Positions 22,701 through 37,030 of a stretch of DNA of 64,000 nucleotides are shown here, piece by piece. The DNA comes from Inia geoffrensis. Lineage: Eukaryota; Chordata; Mammalia; Artiodactyla; Iniidae. The stretch covers positions 74,198,784-74,262,783 of the forward strand of contig CM070910.1 in the NCBI GenBank assembly GCA_036417435.1, given 5' to 3'. The position numbers and the translations under genes were made by a program. The notes below the pieces were generated by a model. It made no database searches. It saw nothing but the letters and a program-made list of their open reading frames with translations, and was not told the origin of the DNA. Numbering within the stretch: position 1 is the stretch's first letter; each line of letters opens with the position of its first letter.

Positions 22701-25700
22701 CACAGAAGAAGAAACATCATAAGATATCACTAATACCGGGAATGTAAACACGGTTACGCGTGAACTGCATTACAAAACACAACAGAGTCTCACATTTGCA
22801 AAAGAAACTTAGGCTTGCTTAAGGGGAAAGGAGAGTGGGGAGGCTGCATAAAACCAGAGGTTGACATTAGGACAGATACCATTCCATAAGCCAAATATAT
22901 ATTAGACAAGACCTACTCCTCGCTCAACCAAATCGACTCAACACCCGGTATTCAAAACCTAGGAATATACCTGACTGTGAAGAAACTTAAAACCCATACA
23001 TTTATAGGTCTCCATAAGAAAATCACTTGTGTACAGCAGCATACACACAGCAGTGTAAATAAGCTAAATCCCCTTATAAAAATAAATTTGAAAAAGAAAG
23101 CACAAGGACTGTGAAATAGAGAGAAATTCTTAAATAAGTCCTTGAGGGCTTGCGAGAAATCTTGGATTGACCACCTCTACATCCACAGCTGGGGGAGAGA
23201 TAAGGCTGGACACTTGGGGCTGATACTATTGGTGAGGGAATGCAGACCCTTTGAGGTAATGGTGCATGATTCCCATTCCACGGGTCACAAATCTCCACGT
23301 TTAAGGGATTTATCCTTCAGCTAAAATATGCATGGAAAACCCAGAATATGGTCCACGAAGTGATCAGGCAAAATTTCTAAAATTCATCGCCATTTTCCCC
23401 CCCTGGTACTCGAGTTCGCCTTTCCAGATGCGATATTAACATTCTCCCCACTTGGAGAGTCAGTGCCTTTGACCTCTTGTTTGGCACAGTTTGCAATTTC
23501 TGTGGAAGATGAGCAGGAATAGGAGAACCAGTGAGCGGCTAACTCGATGTGTTTGGACGGGCACATTGAACGATGATTTCCCTACAGGAAGAAGAATTCA
23601 CCAAAGGCTCAGCGTGCCATGCCGGAACGAGATTAGGGCCTGAAGCAATTATTCGGGTTTGTGGTCAGCTCACAAGAAAGCGAGTTGAGAAAAGGAGATT
23701 TTTGGCACTGTAACTCACAATCCTGCGGAGTTCCAAATGACCCCTATCATCCAAAAATTTATTGAAGGAAGACTGTGAAGAGGACTTGAACACGACACAG
23801 AATTGCAGAAAACAGATATCAGGTTTTAGATAAGAATTGCTCTGAAATCGTAGGAAAAGAGGCAGCAGTTCGACAGTGATGCACTTGGCCAAAAAGGGCG
23901 TATGCGTTTTTTCCTGAATATATTCAGGAAAAAACGCATACGCCCTTTGTGGCCAACCAAGCAAGCCTGCAATGGAAATCCGCACTACAAGGAAGTCTCA
24001 CTTCCCACCGATCAAAAGGGCCCTCCGAAAAAAATGTAAAATCCAGGGAGGCAGGACAGGCCATGGAGAACCGGCAGCCTTGTTATGCTGATGGGCGGGA
24101 TGGAAATTGCCAACAGCCACTCTGGAGAAGTGGATGGTGTTTCCTGGAACAAAGAAAAAAACCAAGCAACAGAGCCTAGGGCACTTCCACTTATGGTGCT
24201 ATAGATTCGGAAAATTTAAATGAAAAAGACAGAGCCACACCAAAGTTTGGGGCTGCTCTGTGTACGGGAACCTTGACTATGGGACAATTCCAATAGCCCA
24301 GAAAGAGAAAAATGGATATAGAAGTTGTGATACATCCCTACAATGGAATATCACTCAACAATGAAATCAATGGCCACAGACCAGTAGCAGCATAATGAGT
24401 GGATTTAGTTACGATGATTCTAAGTGAAATAAGTCACACAGAAAAAGAAACATCATAAGATATCACTAATACCGGGAATGGAAACACGACTACGCATGAA
24501 CTGCATTTCAAAACACAACAGAGTCTCACATTTACAAAAGAAATTTATGCTTGCTTAAGATCAAAGGAGAGTGCGGAGGCTGCATAAAACCAGAGATTGA
24601 CATTAGGACAGATACCATTCCATAAGCCAAATATATAGTAGACAAGACCTACTCCTCGCTCAACCAAATCGACTGAACACCCGGTATTCAAAACCTAGGA
24701 ATATACCTGACTGTGAAGAAACTTAAAACCCATACACTTATAGGTCTCCATAAGAAAATCACTTGTGTACAGCAGCATACACACAGCAGTGTAAATAAGC
24801 TAAATCCCCTTATAAAAATAAATTTGAAAAAGAAAGCACAAGGACTGTGAAATAGAGAGAAATTCTTAAATAAGTCCTTGAGGGCTTGCGAGAAATCTTG
24901 GATTGACCACCTCTACATCCACAGCTGGGGGAGAGATAAGGCTGGACACTTGGGGCTGATACTATTGGTGAGGGAATGCAGACCCTTTGAGGTAATGGTG
25001 CATGATTCCCATTCCACGGGTCCCAAATCTCCACGTTTAAGGGATTTATCCTTCAGCTAAAATATGCATGGAAAACCCAGAATATGGTCCACGATGTGAT
25101 CAGGCAAAATTTCTAAAATTCATCGCCATTTTCCCCCCCTGGTACTCGAGTTCGCCTTTCCAGATGCGATATTAACATTCTCCCCACTTGGAGAGTCAGT
25201 GCCTTTGACCTCTTGTTTGGCACTGTTTGCAATTTCTGTGGAAGATGAGCAGGAATAAGGAGAACCAGTGAGCGGCTAACTCGATGTGTTTGGACGGGCA
25301 TATTGAACGATGATTTCCCTACAGGAAGAAGAATTCACCAAAGGCTCAGCGTGCCATGCCAGAACGATATTAGGGCCTGAAGCAATTATTCGGGTTTGCG
25401 GTCAGCTCACAAGAAAGCGAGTTGAGAAAAGGAGATTTTTGGCACTGTAACTCACAATCCTGCGGAGTTCCAAATGACCCCTATCATCCAAAAATTTATT
25501 GAAGGAAGACTGTGAAGAGGACTTGAACACGACACAGAATTTCAGAAAACAGATATCAGGTGGTAGATAAGAATTGCTCTGAAATCGTAGGAAAAGAGGC
25601 AGCAGTTCGACAGTGATGCACTTGGCCAAAAAGGGCGTATGCGTTTTTTCCTGAATATATTCAGGAAAAAACGCATACGCACTTTTTGGCCAACCAACCA

Positions 25701-28400
25701 AGCCTGCAATGGAAATCCGCACTACAAGGAAGTCTCACTTCCCACCGATCAAAAGGGCCCTCCGAAATAAATGTAAAATCCAGAGAGGCAGGATAGGCCA
25801 TGGAGAACCGGCAGCCTTGTTATGCTGATGGGCGGGATGTAAATTGCCAACAGCCACTCTGGAGAAGTGGATGGTGTTTCCTGGAACAAAGAAAAAACCA
25901 AGCTAGAGAGCCTAGGGCACTTCCACTTGTGGTGCTATAGATTAGGAAAATTTAAATGAAAAAGACCGAGCCACTCCAAAGTTTGGGGCTGCTCTGTGTA
26001 CGGGAACCTTGAGTATGGTACAACTTCAATAGCCCAGAAAGAGAAAAATGGTTATAGAAGTTGTGGTACATCCCTACAATGGAATATCACTCAAGAATAA
26101 AATCAATGGCCACAGACGAGTAGCAGCATAATGAGTGGATTTAGTTACGATGATTCTAAGTGAAATAAGTCACACAGAAAAAGAAACATCATAAGATATC
26201 ACTAATACCGGGAATGGAAACACGACTACGCATGAACTGCATTTCAAAACACAACAGAGTCTCACATTTACAAAAGAAATTTATGCTTGCTTAAGGTCAA
26301 AGGAGTGTGGGGAGGCTGCATAAAACCAGAGATTGACATTAGGACAGTTACCATTCCATAAGCCAAATATATATTAGACAAGACCTACTCCTCGCTCAAC
26401 CAAATCGACTCAACACCCCGTATTCAAAACCTAGGAATAAACCTGACTGTGAAGAAACTTAAAACCCATACATTTATATGTCTCCATAAGAAAATCACTT
26501 GTGTACAGCAGCATACACACAGCAGTGTAAATAAGCTAAGTCCCCTTATAAAAATAAATTTGAAAAAGAAAGCACAAGGACTGTGAAATAGAGAGAAATT
26601 CTTAAATAAGTCCTTGAGGTCTTGCGAGAAATCTTGCATTTACCACCTCTACATCAACAGCTCGGGGAGAGATAAGCCTGGGCACTTGGGGCTGATACTA
26701 TTGGTGAGGGAATGCAGACCCTCTGAGGTAATGGTGCATGATTCCCATTCCACGGGTCCCAAATCTCCACGTTTAAGGGATTTATCCTTCAGCTAAAATA
26801 TGCATGGAAAACCCAGAATATGGTCCACGAAGTGATCAGGCAAAATTTCTAAAATTCATCGCCATTTTCCCCCCCGGTACTCGAGTTCGCCTTTCCAGAT
26901 GTGATATTAACATTCTCCCCACTTCGAGAGTCAGTGCCTTTGACCTCTTGTTCGGCACAGTTTGCAATTTCTGTGGAAGATGAGCAGGAATAAGGAGAAC
27001 CAATGAGCGGCTAACTCGATGTGTTTGGACAGGCACATTGAACGATGATTTCCCTACAGGAAGAAGAATTCACCAAAGGCTCAGCGTGCCATGCCAGAAC
27101 GAGTTTAGGGCCTGAAGCAATTATTCGGGTTTGCGGTCAGCTCACAAAAAAGCGAGTTGAGAAAAGGAGATTTTTGGCACTGTAACTCACAATCCTGCGG
27201 AGTTCCAAATGACCCCTATCATCCAAAAATTTATTGAAGGAAGACTGTGAAGAGGACTTGAACACGACACAAAATTGCAGAAAACAGATATCAGGTGGTA
27301 GATATGAATTGCTCTGAAATCGTAGCAAAAGAGGCAGCATTTCGACAGTGATGCACTTGGCCAAAAAGGGCGTATGCATTTTTTCCTGAATATATTCAGG
27401 AAAAAACGCATACGCTCTTTTTGGCCAACCAAGCAAGCCTGCAATGGAAATCCGCACTACAAGGAAGTCTCACTTCCCACCGATCAAAGGGGCCCTCCGA
27501 AAAAAATGTAAAATCCAGAGAGGCAGGACAGGCCATGGAGAACCGGCAGCCTTGTTATGCTGATGGGTGGGATGTAAATTGCCAACAGCCACTCTGGAGA
27601 AGTGGATGGTGTTTCCTGGAACAAAGAAAAAAACAAGCTAGAGAGCCTAGGGCACTTCCACTTATGGTGCTATAGATTCGGAAAATTTAAATGAAAAAGA
27701 CAGAGCCACACCAAAGTTTGGGGCTGCTCTGTGTATGGGAACCTTGACTATGGTAAAACTTCAATAGCCCAGAAAGAGAAAAATGGATATAGAAGTTGTG
27801 GTACATCCCTACAATGGAATATCACTCAACAATGAAATCAATGGCCACAGACCAGTAGCAGCATAATGAGTGGATTTAGTTACGATGATTCTAAGTGAAA
27901 TAAGTCACATAGAAAAAGAAACATCATAAGATATCACTAATATCGGAAATGGAAACACGACTACGCATGAACTGCATTTCAAAACACAACAGAGTCTCAC
28001 ATTTACAAAAGAAATTTATGCTTGCTTAAGGTCAAAGGAGAGTGGGGAGGCTGCATAAAACCAGAGATGGACATTAGGACAGATACCATTCCATAAGCCA
28101 AATATATATTAGACAAGACCTACTCCTCGCTCAACCAAATCGACTCAACACCCCGTATTCAAAACCTAGGAATAAACCTGACTGTGAAGAAACTTAAAAC
28201 CCATACATTTATAGGTCTCCATAAGAAAATCACTTGTGTACAGCAGCATACACACAGCAGTGTAAATAATCTAAATCCCCTTATAAAAATAAATTTGAAA
28301 AAGAAAGCACAAGGACTGTGAAATAGAGAGAAATTCTTAAATAAGTCCTTGAGGTCTTGCGAGAAATCTTGGATTTACCACCTCTACATCCACAGCTGGG
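19750..28400 (+). repeat. Five-monomer higher-order repeat, copy 1 (8,679-bp period)
   Basis: Monomers at 20414-27357 match those at 29093-36036 at a constant distance of 8,678-8,680 bp. Private variants shared by both copies include CCATGAAGTG (19881/28561), CCCAACGATC (20533/29212), GGTGTCCATA (21271/29950), GCTCCGTGTA (22519/31198), CAGAAGAAGAAAC (22704/31383), CAGGTTTTAGAT (23820/32499), GGGACAATTCC (24281/32960) and GAACGAGTTTAGG (27097/35776). The left limit lies between the differing sites near 19710-19745 and the shared site at 19881. Confidence 0.88.
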
Positions 28401-31400
28401 GGAGAGATAAGGCTGGACACTTGGGGATGATACTATTGGTGAGGGAATGCAGACCCTCTGAGGTAATGGTGCATGATTCCCATTCCACGGGTCCCAAATC
28501 TCCACGTTTAAGGGATTTATCCTTCAGCTAAAATATGCATGGAAAACCCAGAATATGGTCCATGAAGTGATCAGGCAAAATTTCTAAAATTCATCGCCAT
28601 TTTCCCCCCCTGGTACTCGAGTTCGCCTTTCCAGATGCGATATTAACATTCTCCCCACTTCGAGAGTCAGTGCCTTTGACCTCTTGTTCGGCACAGTTTG
28701 CAATTTCTGTGGAAGATGAGCAGGAATAAGGAGAACCAATGAGCGGCTAACTCGATGTGTTTGGACAGGCACATTGAACGATGATTTCCCTACAGGAAGA
28801 AGAATTCACCAAAGGCTCAGCGTGCCATGCCGGAACGAGATTAGGGCCTGAAGCAATTATTCGGGTTTCTGGTCAGCTCACAAGAAAGCGAGTTGAGAAA
28901 AGGAGAGTTTTGGCACTGTAACTCACAATCCTGCGGAGTTCCAAATGACCCCTATCATCCTAAAATTTATTGAAGGAAGACTGTGAAGAGGACTTGAACA
29001 TGAAACAGAATTGCAGAAAACAGATATCAGGTGGTAGATAAGAATTGCTGTGAAATCGTAGGAAAAGAGGCAGCAGTTCGACAGTGATGCACTTGGCCAA
29101 AAAGGGCGTATGCGTTTTTTCCTGAATATATTCAGGAAAAAACGCATACGCCCTTTTTGGCCAACCAAGCAGGCCTGATATGGAAATCCGCACTACAAGG
29201 AAGTCTCACTTCCCAACGATCAAAAGGGCCCTCCGAAAAAAATGTAAAATCCAGAGAGGCAGGACAGGCCATGGAGAACCGGCAGCCTTGTTATGCTGAT
29301 GGGCGGGATGGAAATTGCCAACAGCCACTCTGGAGAAGTGGATGGTGTTTCCTGGAACAAAGAAAAAACCAAGCTAGAGAGCCTAGGGCACTTCCACTTA
29401 TGGTGCTATAGATTCAGAAAATTTAAATGAAAAAGACAGAGCCACACCAAAGTTTGGGGCTGCTCTGTGTACGGGAACCTTGAATATGGTACAACTTCAA
29501 TAACCCAGAAAGAGAAAAATGGATATAGAAGTTGTGGTACATCCCTATAATGGAATATCACTCAACAATGAAATCAATGGCCACAGACCAGTAGCAGCAT
29601 AATGAGTGGATTTAGTTACGATGATTCTAAGTGAAATAAGTCACACAGAAAAAGAAACATCATAAGATATCACTAATACCGGGAATGGAAACACGACTAC
29701 GCATGAACTGCATTTCAAAACACAATAGAGTCTCACATTTACAAAAGAAATTTATGCTTGCTTAAGGTCAAAGGAGAGTGGGGAGGCTGCATAAAACCAG
29801 AGATGGACATTAGGACAGATACCATTCCATAAGCCAAATATATATTAGACAAGACCTACTCCTCGCTCAACCAAATGGACTCAACACCCCGTATTCAAAA
29901 CCTAGGAATATACCTGACTGTGAAGAAACTTAAAACCCATACATTTATAGGTGTCCATAAGAAAATCACTTGTGTACAGCAGCATACACACAGCAGTGTA
30001 AATAAGCTAAATCACCTTATAAAAATTAATTTGAAAAAGAAAGCACAAGGACTGTGAAATAGAGAGAAATTCTTAAATAAGTCCTTGAGGGCTTGCGAGA
30101 AATCTTGGATTGACCACCTCTACATCCACAGCTGTGGGAGAGATAAGGCTGGACACTTGGGGCTGATACTATTGGTGAGGGAATGCAGACCCTTTGAGGT
30201 AATGGTGCATGATTCCCACTCCACGGGTCCCAAATCTCCGCGTTTAAGGGATTTATCCTTCAGCTTAAATATGCATGGAAAACCCAGAATATGGTCCACG
30301 AAGTGATCAGGCAAAATTTCTAAAATTCATCGCCATTTTCCCCCCCTGGTACTCGAGTTTGCCTTTCCAGATGTGATATTAACATTCTTCCCAGTTGGAG
30401 AGTCAGTGCCTTTGACCTCTTGTTTGGCACAGTTTGCAATTTCTGTGGAAGATGAGCAGGAATATGGAGAACCAATGAGCGGCTAACTCGATGTGTTTGG
30501 ACAGGCACATTGAACGGTGATTTCCCTACTGGAAGAAGAATTCACCAAAGGCTCAGAATGCCATGCCGGAACGAGATTAGGGCCTGAAGCAATTATTCGG
30601 GTTTCTGGTCAGCTCACAAGAAAGCGAGTTGAGAAAAGGAGATTTTTGGCACTGTAACTCACAATCCTGCGGAGTTCCAAATGACCCCTATCATCCTAAA
30701 ATTTATTGAAGGAAGACTGTGAAGAGGACTTGAACACGACACAGAATTGCAGAAAACAGATATCAGGTGGTAGATAAGAATTGCTCTGAAATCGTAGGAA
30801 AAGAGGCGGCAGTTCGACAGTGATGCACTTGGCCAAAAAGGGCGTATGCGTTTTTTCCTGAATATATTCAGGAAAAAACGCATACGCCCTTTTTGGCCAA
30901 GCAAGCAAGCCTGCCATGGAAATCCGCACTACAAGGAAGTCTCACTTCCCACTGATCAAAAGGGCCCTCCGAAAAAAATGTAAAATCCAGAGAGGCAGGA
31001 CAGGCCATGGAGAACCGGCAGCCTTGTTATGCTCATGGGCGGGATGTAAATTGCCAACAGCCACTCTGGAGAACTGGATGGTGTTTCCTGGAACAAAGAA
31101 AAAAACAAGCTAGAGAGCCTAGGGCACTTCCACTTATGGTGCTATAGATTCGGAAAATTTAAATGAAAAAGACAGAGCCACACCAAAGTTTGGGGCTGCT
31201 CCGTGTACGGGAACCGTGACTATGGTACAACTTCAATAGCCCAGAAACAGAAAAATGGATATAGAAGTTGTGGTACATCCCTACAATGGAATATCACTCA
31301 ACAATGAAATCAATGGCAACAGACCAGTAGCAGCATAATGAGTGGATTTACTTACGATGATTCTAAGTGAAATAAGTCACACAGAAGAAGAAACATCATA

Positions 31401-34400
31401 AGATATCACTAATACCGGGAATGTAAACACGGTTACGCGTGAACTGCATTACAAAACACAACAGAGTCTCACATTTGCAAAAGAAACTTAGGCTTGCTTA
31501 AGGGGAAAGGAGAGTGGGGAGGCTGCATAAAACCAGAGGTTGACATTAGGACAGATACCATTCCATAAGCCAAATATATATTAGACAAGACCTACTCCTC
31601 GCTCAACCAAATCGACTCAACACCCGGTATTCAAAACCTAGGAATATACCTGACTGTGAAGAAACTTAAAACCCATACATTTATAGGTCTCCATAAGAAA
31701 ATCACTTGTGTACAGCAGCATACACACAGCAGTGTAAATAAGCTAAATCCCCTTATAAAAATAAATTTGAAAAAGAAAGCACAAGGACTGTGAAATAGAG
31801 AGAAATTCTTAAATAAGTCCTTGAGGGCTTGCGAGAAATCTTGGATTGACCACCTCTACATCCACAGCTGGGGGAGAGATAAGGCTGGACACTTGGGGCT
31901 GATACTATTGGTGAGGGAATGCAGACCCTTTGAGGTAATGGTGCATGATTCCCATTCCACGGGTCACAAATCTCCACGTTTAAGGGATTTATCCTTCAGC
32001 TAAAATATGCATGGAAAACCCAGAATATGGTCCACGAAGTGATCAGGCAAAATTTCTAAAATTCATCGCCATTTTCCCACCCTGGTACTCGAGTTCGCCT
32101 TTCCAGATGCGATATTAACATTCTCCCCACTTGGAGAGTCAGTGCCTTTGACCTCTTGTTTGGCACAGTTTGCAATTTCTGTGGAAGATGAGCAGGAATA
32201 GGAGAACCAGTGAGCGGCTAACTCGATGTGTTTGGACGGGCACATTGAACGATCATTTCCCTACAGGAAGAAGAATTCACCAAAGGCTCAGCGTGCCATG
32301 CCGGAACGAGATTAGGGCCTGAAGCAATTATTCGGGTTTGTGGTCAGCTCACAAGAAAGCGAGTTGAGAAAAGGAGATTTTTGGCACTGTAACTCACAAT
32401 CCTGCGGAGTTCCAAATGACCCCTATCATCCAAAAATTTATTGAAGGAAGACTGTGAAGAGGACTTGAACACAACACAGAATTGCAGAAAACAGATATCA
32501 GGTTTTAGATAAGAATTGCTCTGAAATCGTAGGAAAAGAGGCAGCAGTTCGACAGTGATGCACTTGGCCAAAAAGGACGTATGCGTTTTTTCCTGAATAT
32601 ATTCAGGAAAAAACGCATACGCCCTTTGTGGCCAACCAAGCAAGCCTGCAATGGAAATCCGCACTACAAGGAAGTCTCACTTCCCACCGATCAAAAGGGC
32701 CCTCCGAAAAAAATGTAAAATCCAGGGAGGCAGGACAGGCCATGGAGAACCGGCAGCCTTGTTATGCTGATGGGCGGGATGGAAATTGCCAACAGCCACT
32801 CTGGAGAAGTGGATGGTGTTTCCTGGAACAAAGAAAAAAACCAAGCAACAGAGCCTAGGGCACTTCCACTTATGGTGCTATAGATTCGGAAAATTTAAAT
32901 GAAAAAGACAGAGCCACACCAAAGTTTGGGGCTGCTCTGTGTACGGGAACCTTGACTATGGGACAATTCCAATAGCCCAGAAAGAGAAAAATGGATATAG
33001 AAGTTGTGATACATCCCTACAATGGAATATCACTCAACAATGAAATCAATGGCCACAGACCAGTAGCAGCATAATGAGTGGATTTAGTTACGATGATTCT
33101 AAGTGAAATAAGTCACACAGAAAAAGAAACATCATAAGATATCACTAATACCGGGAATGGAAACACGACTACGCATGAACTGCATTTCAAAACACAACAG
33201 AGTCTCACATTTACAAAAGAAATTTATGCTTGCTTAAGGTCAAAGGAGAGTGCGGAGGCTGCATAAAACCAGAGATTGACATTAGGACAGATACCATTCC
33301 ATAAGCCAAATATATATTAGACAAGACCTACTCCTCGCTCAACCAAATCGACTCAACACCCGGTATTCAAAACCTAGGAATATACCTGACTGTGAAGAAA
33401 CTTAAAACCCATACATTTATAGGTCTCCATAAGAAAATCACTTGTGTACAGCAGCATACACACAGCAGTGTAAATAAGCTAAATCCCCTTATAAAAATAA
33501 ATTTGAAAAAGAAAGCACAAGGACTGTGAAATAGAGAGAAATTCTTAAATAAGTCCTTGAGGGCTTGCGAGAAATCTTGGATTGACCACCTCTACATCCA
33601 CAGCTGGGGGAGAGATAAGGCTGGACACTTGGGGCTGATACTATTGGTGAGGGAATGCAGACCCTTTGAGGTAATGGTGCATGATTCCCATTCCACGGGT
33701 CACGAATCTCCGCGTTTAAGGGATTTATCCTTCAGCTAAAATATGCATGGAAAACCCAGAATATGGTCCACGAAGTGATCAGGCAAAATTTCTAAAATTC
33801 ATCGCCATTTTCCCCCCCTGGTACTCGAGTTCGCCTTTCCAGATGCGATATTAACATTCTCCCCACTTGGAGAGTCAGTGCCTTTGACCTCTTGTTTGGC
33901 ACAGTTTGCAATTTCTGTGGAAGATGAGCAGGAATAGGAGAACCAGTGAGCGGCTAACTCGATGTGTTTGGACGGGCACATTGAACGATGATTTCCCTAC
34001 AGGAAGAAGAATTCACCAAAGGCTCAGCGTGCCATGCCGGAACGAGATTAGGGCCTGAAGCAATTATTCGTGTTTGTGGTCAGCTCACAAGAAAGCGAGT
34101 TGAGAAAAGGAGATTTTTGGCACTGTAACTCACAATCCTGCGGACTTCCAAATGACCCCTCTCATCCAAAAATTTATTGAAGGAAGACTGTGAAGAGGAC
34201 TTGAACACGACACAGAATTGCAGAAAACAGATATCAGGTGGTAGATAAGAATTGCTCTGAAATCGTAGGAAAAGAGGCAGCAGTTCCACAGTGATGCACT
34301 TGGCCAAAAAGGGCGTATGCGTTTTTTCCTGAATATATTCAGGAAAAAACGCATACGCCCTTTGTGGCCAACCAAGCAAGCCTGCAATGGAAATCCGCAC

Positions 34401-37030
34401 TACAAGGAAGTCTCACTTCCCACCGATCAAAAGGGCCCTCAGAAAAAAATGTAAAATCCAGAGAGGCAGGACAGGCCATGGAGAACCGGCAGCCTTGTTA
34501 TGCTGATGGGCGGGATGGAAATTGCCAACAGCCACTCTGGAGAAGTGGATGGTGTTTCCTGGAACAAAGAAAAAAACCAAGCTACAGAGCCTAGGGCACT
34601 TCCACTTATGGTGCTATAGATTCGGAAAATTTAAATGAAAAAGACCGAGCCACACCAAAGTTTGGGGCTGCTCTGTGTACGGGAACCTTGACTATGGTAC
34701 AATTTCAATAGCCCAGAAAGAGAAAAATGGTTATAGAAGTTGTGGTACATCCCTACAATGGAATATCACTCAACAATAAAATCAATGGCCACAGACCAGT
34801 AGCAGCATAATGAATGGATTTAGTTACGATGATTCTAAGTGAAATAAGTCACACAGAAAAAGAAACATCATAAGATATCACTAATACCGGGAATGGAAAC
34901 ACGACTACGCATGAACTGCATTTCAAAACACAACAGAGTCTCACATTTACAAAAGAAATTTATGCTTGCTTAAGGTCAAAGGAGTGTGGGGAGGCTGCAT
35001 AAAACCAGAGATTGACATTAGGACAGTTACCATTCCATAAGCCAAATATATATTAGACAAGACCTACTCCTCGCTCAACCAAATCGACTCAACACCCCGT
35101 ATTCAAAACCTAGGAATAAACCTGACTGTGAAGAAACTTAAAACCCATACATTTATATGTCTCCATAAGAAAATCACTTGTGTACAGCAGCATACACACA
35201 GCAGTGTAAATAAGCTAAGTCCCCTTATAAAAATAAATTTGAAAAAGAAAGCACAAGGACTGTGAAATAGAGAGAAATTCTTAAATAAGTCCTTGAGGTC
35301 TTGCGAGAAATCTTGCATTTACCACCTCTACATCAACAGCTGGGGGAGAGATAAGCCTGGGCACTTGGGGCTGATACTATTGGTGAGGGAATGCAGACCC
35401 TCTGAGGTAATGGTGCATGATTCCCATTCCACGGGTCCCAAATCTCCACGTTTAAGGGATTTATCCTTCAGCTAAAATATGCATGGAAAACCCAGAATAT
35501 GGTCCACGAAGTGATCAGGCAAAATTTCTAAAATTCATCGCCATTTTCCCCCCCGGTACTCGAGTTCGCCTTTCCAGATGTGATATTAACATTCTCCCCA
35601 CTTCGAGAGTCAGTGCCTTTGACCTCTTGTTCGGCACAGTTTGCAATTTCTGTGGAAGATGAGCAGGAATAAGGAGAACCAATGAGCGGCTAACTCGATG
35701 TGTTTGGACAGGCACATTGAACGATGATTTCCCTACAGGAAGAAGAATTCACCAAAGGCTCAGCGTGCCATGCCAGAACGAGTTTAGGGCCGGAAGCAAT
35801 TATTCGGGTTTGCGGTCAGCTCACAAAAAAGCGAGTTGAGAAAAGGAGATTTTTGGCACTGTAACTCACAATCCTGCGGAGTTCCAAATGACCCCTATCA
35901 TCCAAAAATTTATTGAAGGAAGACTGTGAAGAGGACTTGAACACGACACAAAATTGCAGAAAACAGATATCAGGTGGTAGATATGAATTGCTCTGAAATC
36001 GTAGGAAAAGAGGCAGCATTTCGACAGTGATGCACTTGGCCAAAAAGGGCGTATGCATTTTTTCCTGAATATATTCAGGAAAAAACGCATACGCCCTTTT
36101 TGGCCAACCAAGCAAGCCTGCAATGGAAATCGGCACTACAAGGAAGTCTCACTTCCCACCGAACAAAAGGGCCCTCCGAAAAAAATGTAAAATCCAGAGA
36201 GGCAGGACAGGCCATGGAGAACCGGCAGCCTTGTTATGCTGATGGGTGGGATGTAAATTGCCAACAGCCACTCTGGAGAAGTGGATGGTGTTTCCTGGAA
36301 CAAAGAAAAAAACAAGCTAGAGAGCCTAGGGCACTTCCACTTATGGTGCTATAGATTCGGAAAATTTAAATGAAAAAGACAGAGCCACACCAAAGTTTGG
36401 GGCTGCTCTGTGTACGGGAACCTTGACTATGGTAAAACTTCAATAGCCCAGAAAGAGAAAAATGGATATAGAAGTTGTGGTACATCCCTACAATGGAATA
36501 TCACTCAACAATGAAATCAATGGCCACAGACCAGTAGCAGCATAATGAGTGGATTTAGTTACGATGATTCTAAGTGAAATAAGTCACACAGAAAAAGAAA
36601 CATCATAAGATATCACTAATACCGGAAATGGAAACACGACTACGCATGAACTGCATTTCAAAACACAACAGAGTCTCACATTTACAAAAGAAATTTATGC
36701 TTGCTTAAGGTCAAAGGAGAGTGGGGAGGCTGCATAAAACCAGAGATGGACATTAGGACAGATACCATTCCATAAGCCAAATATATATTAGACAAGACCT
36801 ACTCCTCGCTCAACCAAATCGACTCAACACCCCGTATTCAAAACCTAGGAATAAACCTGACTGTGAAGAAACTTAAAACCCATACATTTATAGGTCTCCA
36901 TAAGAAAATCACTTGTGTACAGCAGCATACACACAGCAGTGTAAATAATCTAAATCCCCTTATAAAAATAAATTTGAAAAAGAAAGCACAAGGACTGTGA
37001 AATAGAGAGAAATTCTTAAATAAGTCTTTG
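28401..37030 (+). repeat. Five-monomer higher-order repeat, copy 2
   Basis: The tandem partner of the copy starting near 19750. Few differences separate the two (for example C or T in TAGTCACA(C/T)AG and GGCG versus GGCA in single monomers). Correspondence stops near 37030, where TAAGTCTTTGAGGGCTTGTG and a 1-bp deletion in TACATCACAGCTG replace the sequence seen near 28340-28400. Confidence 0.85.
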
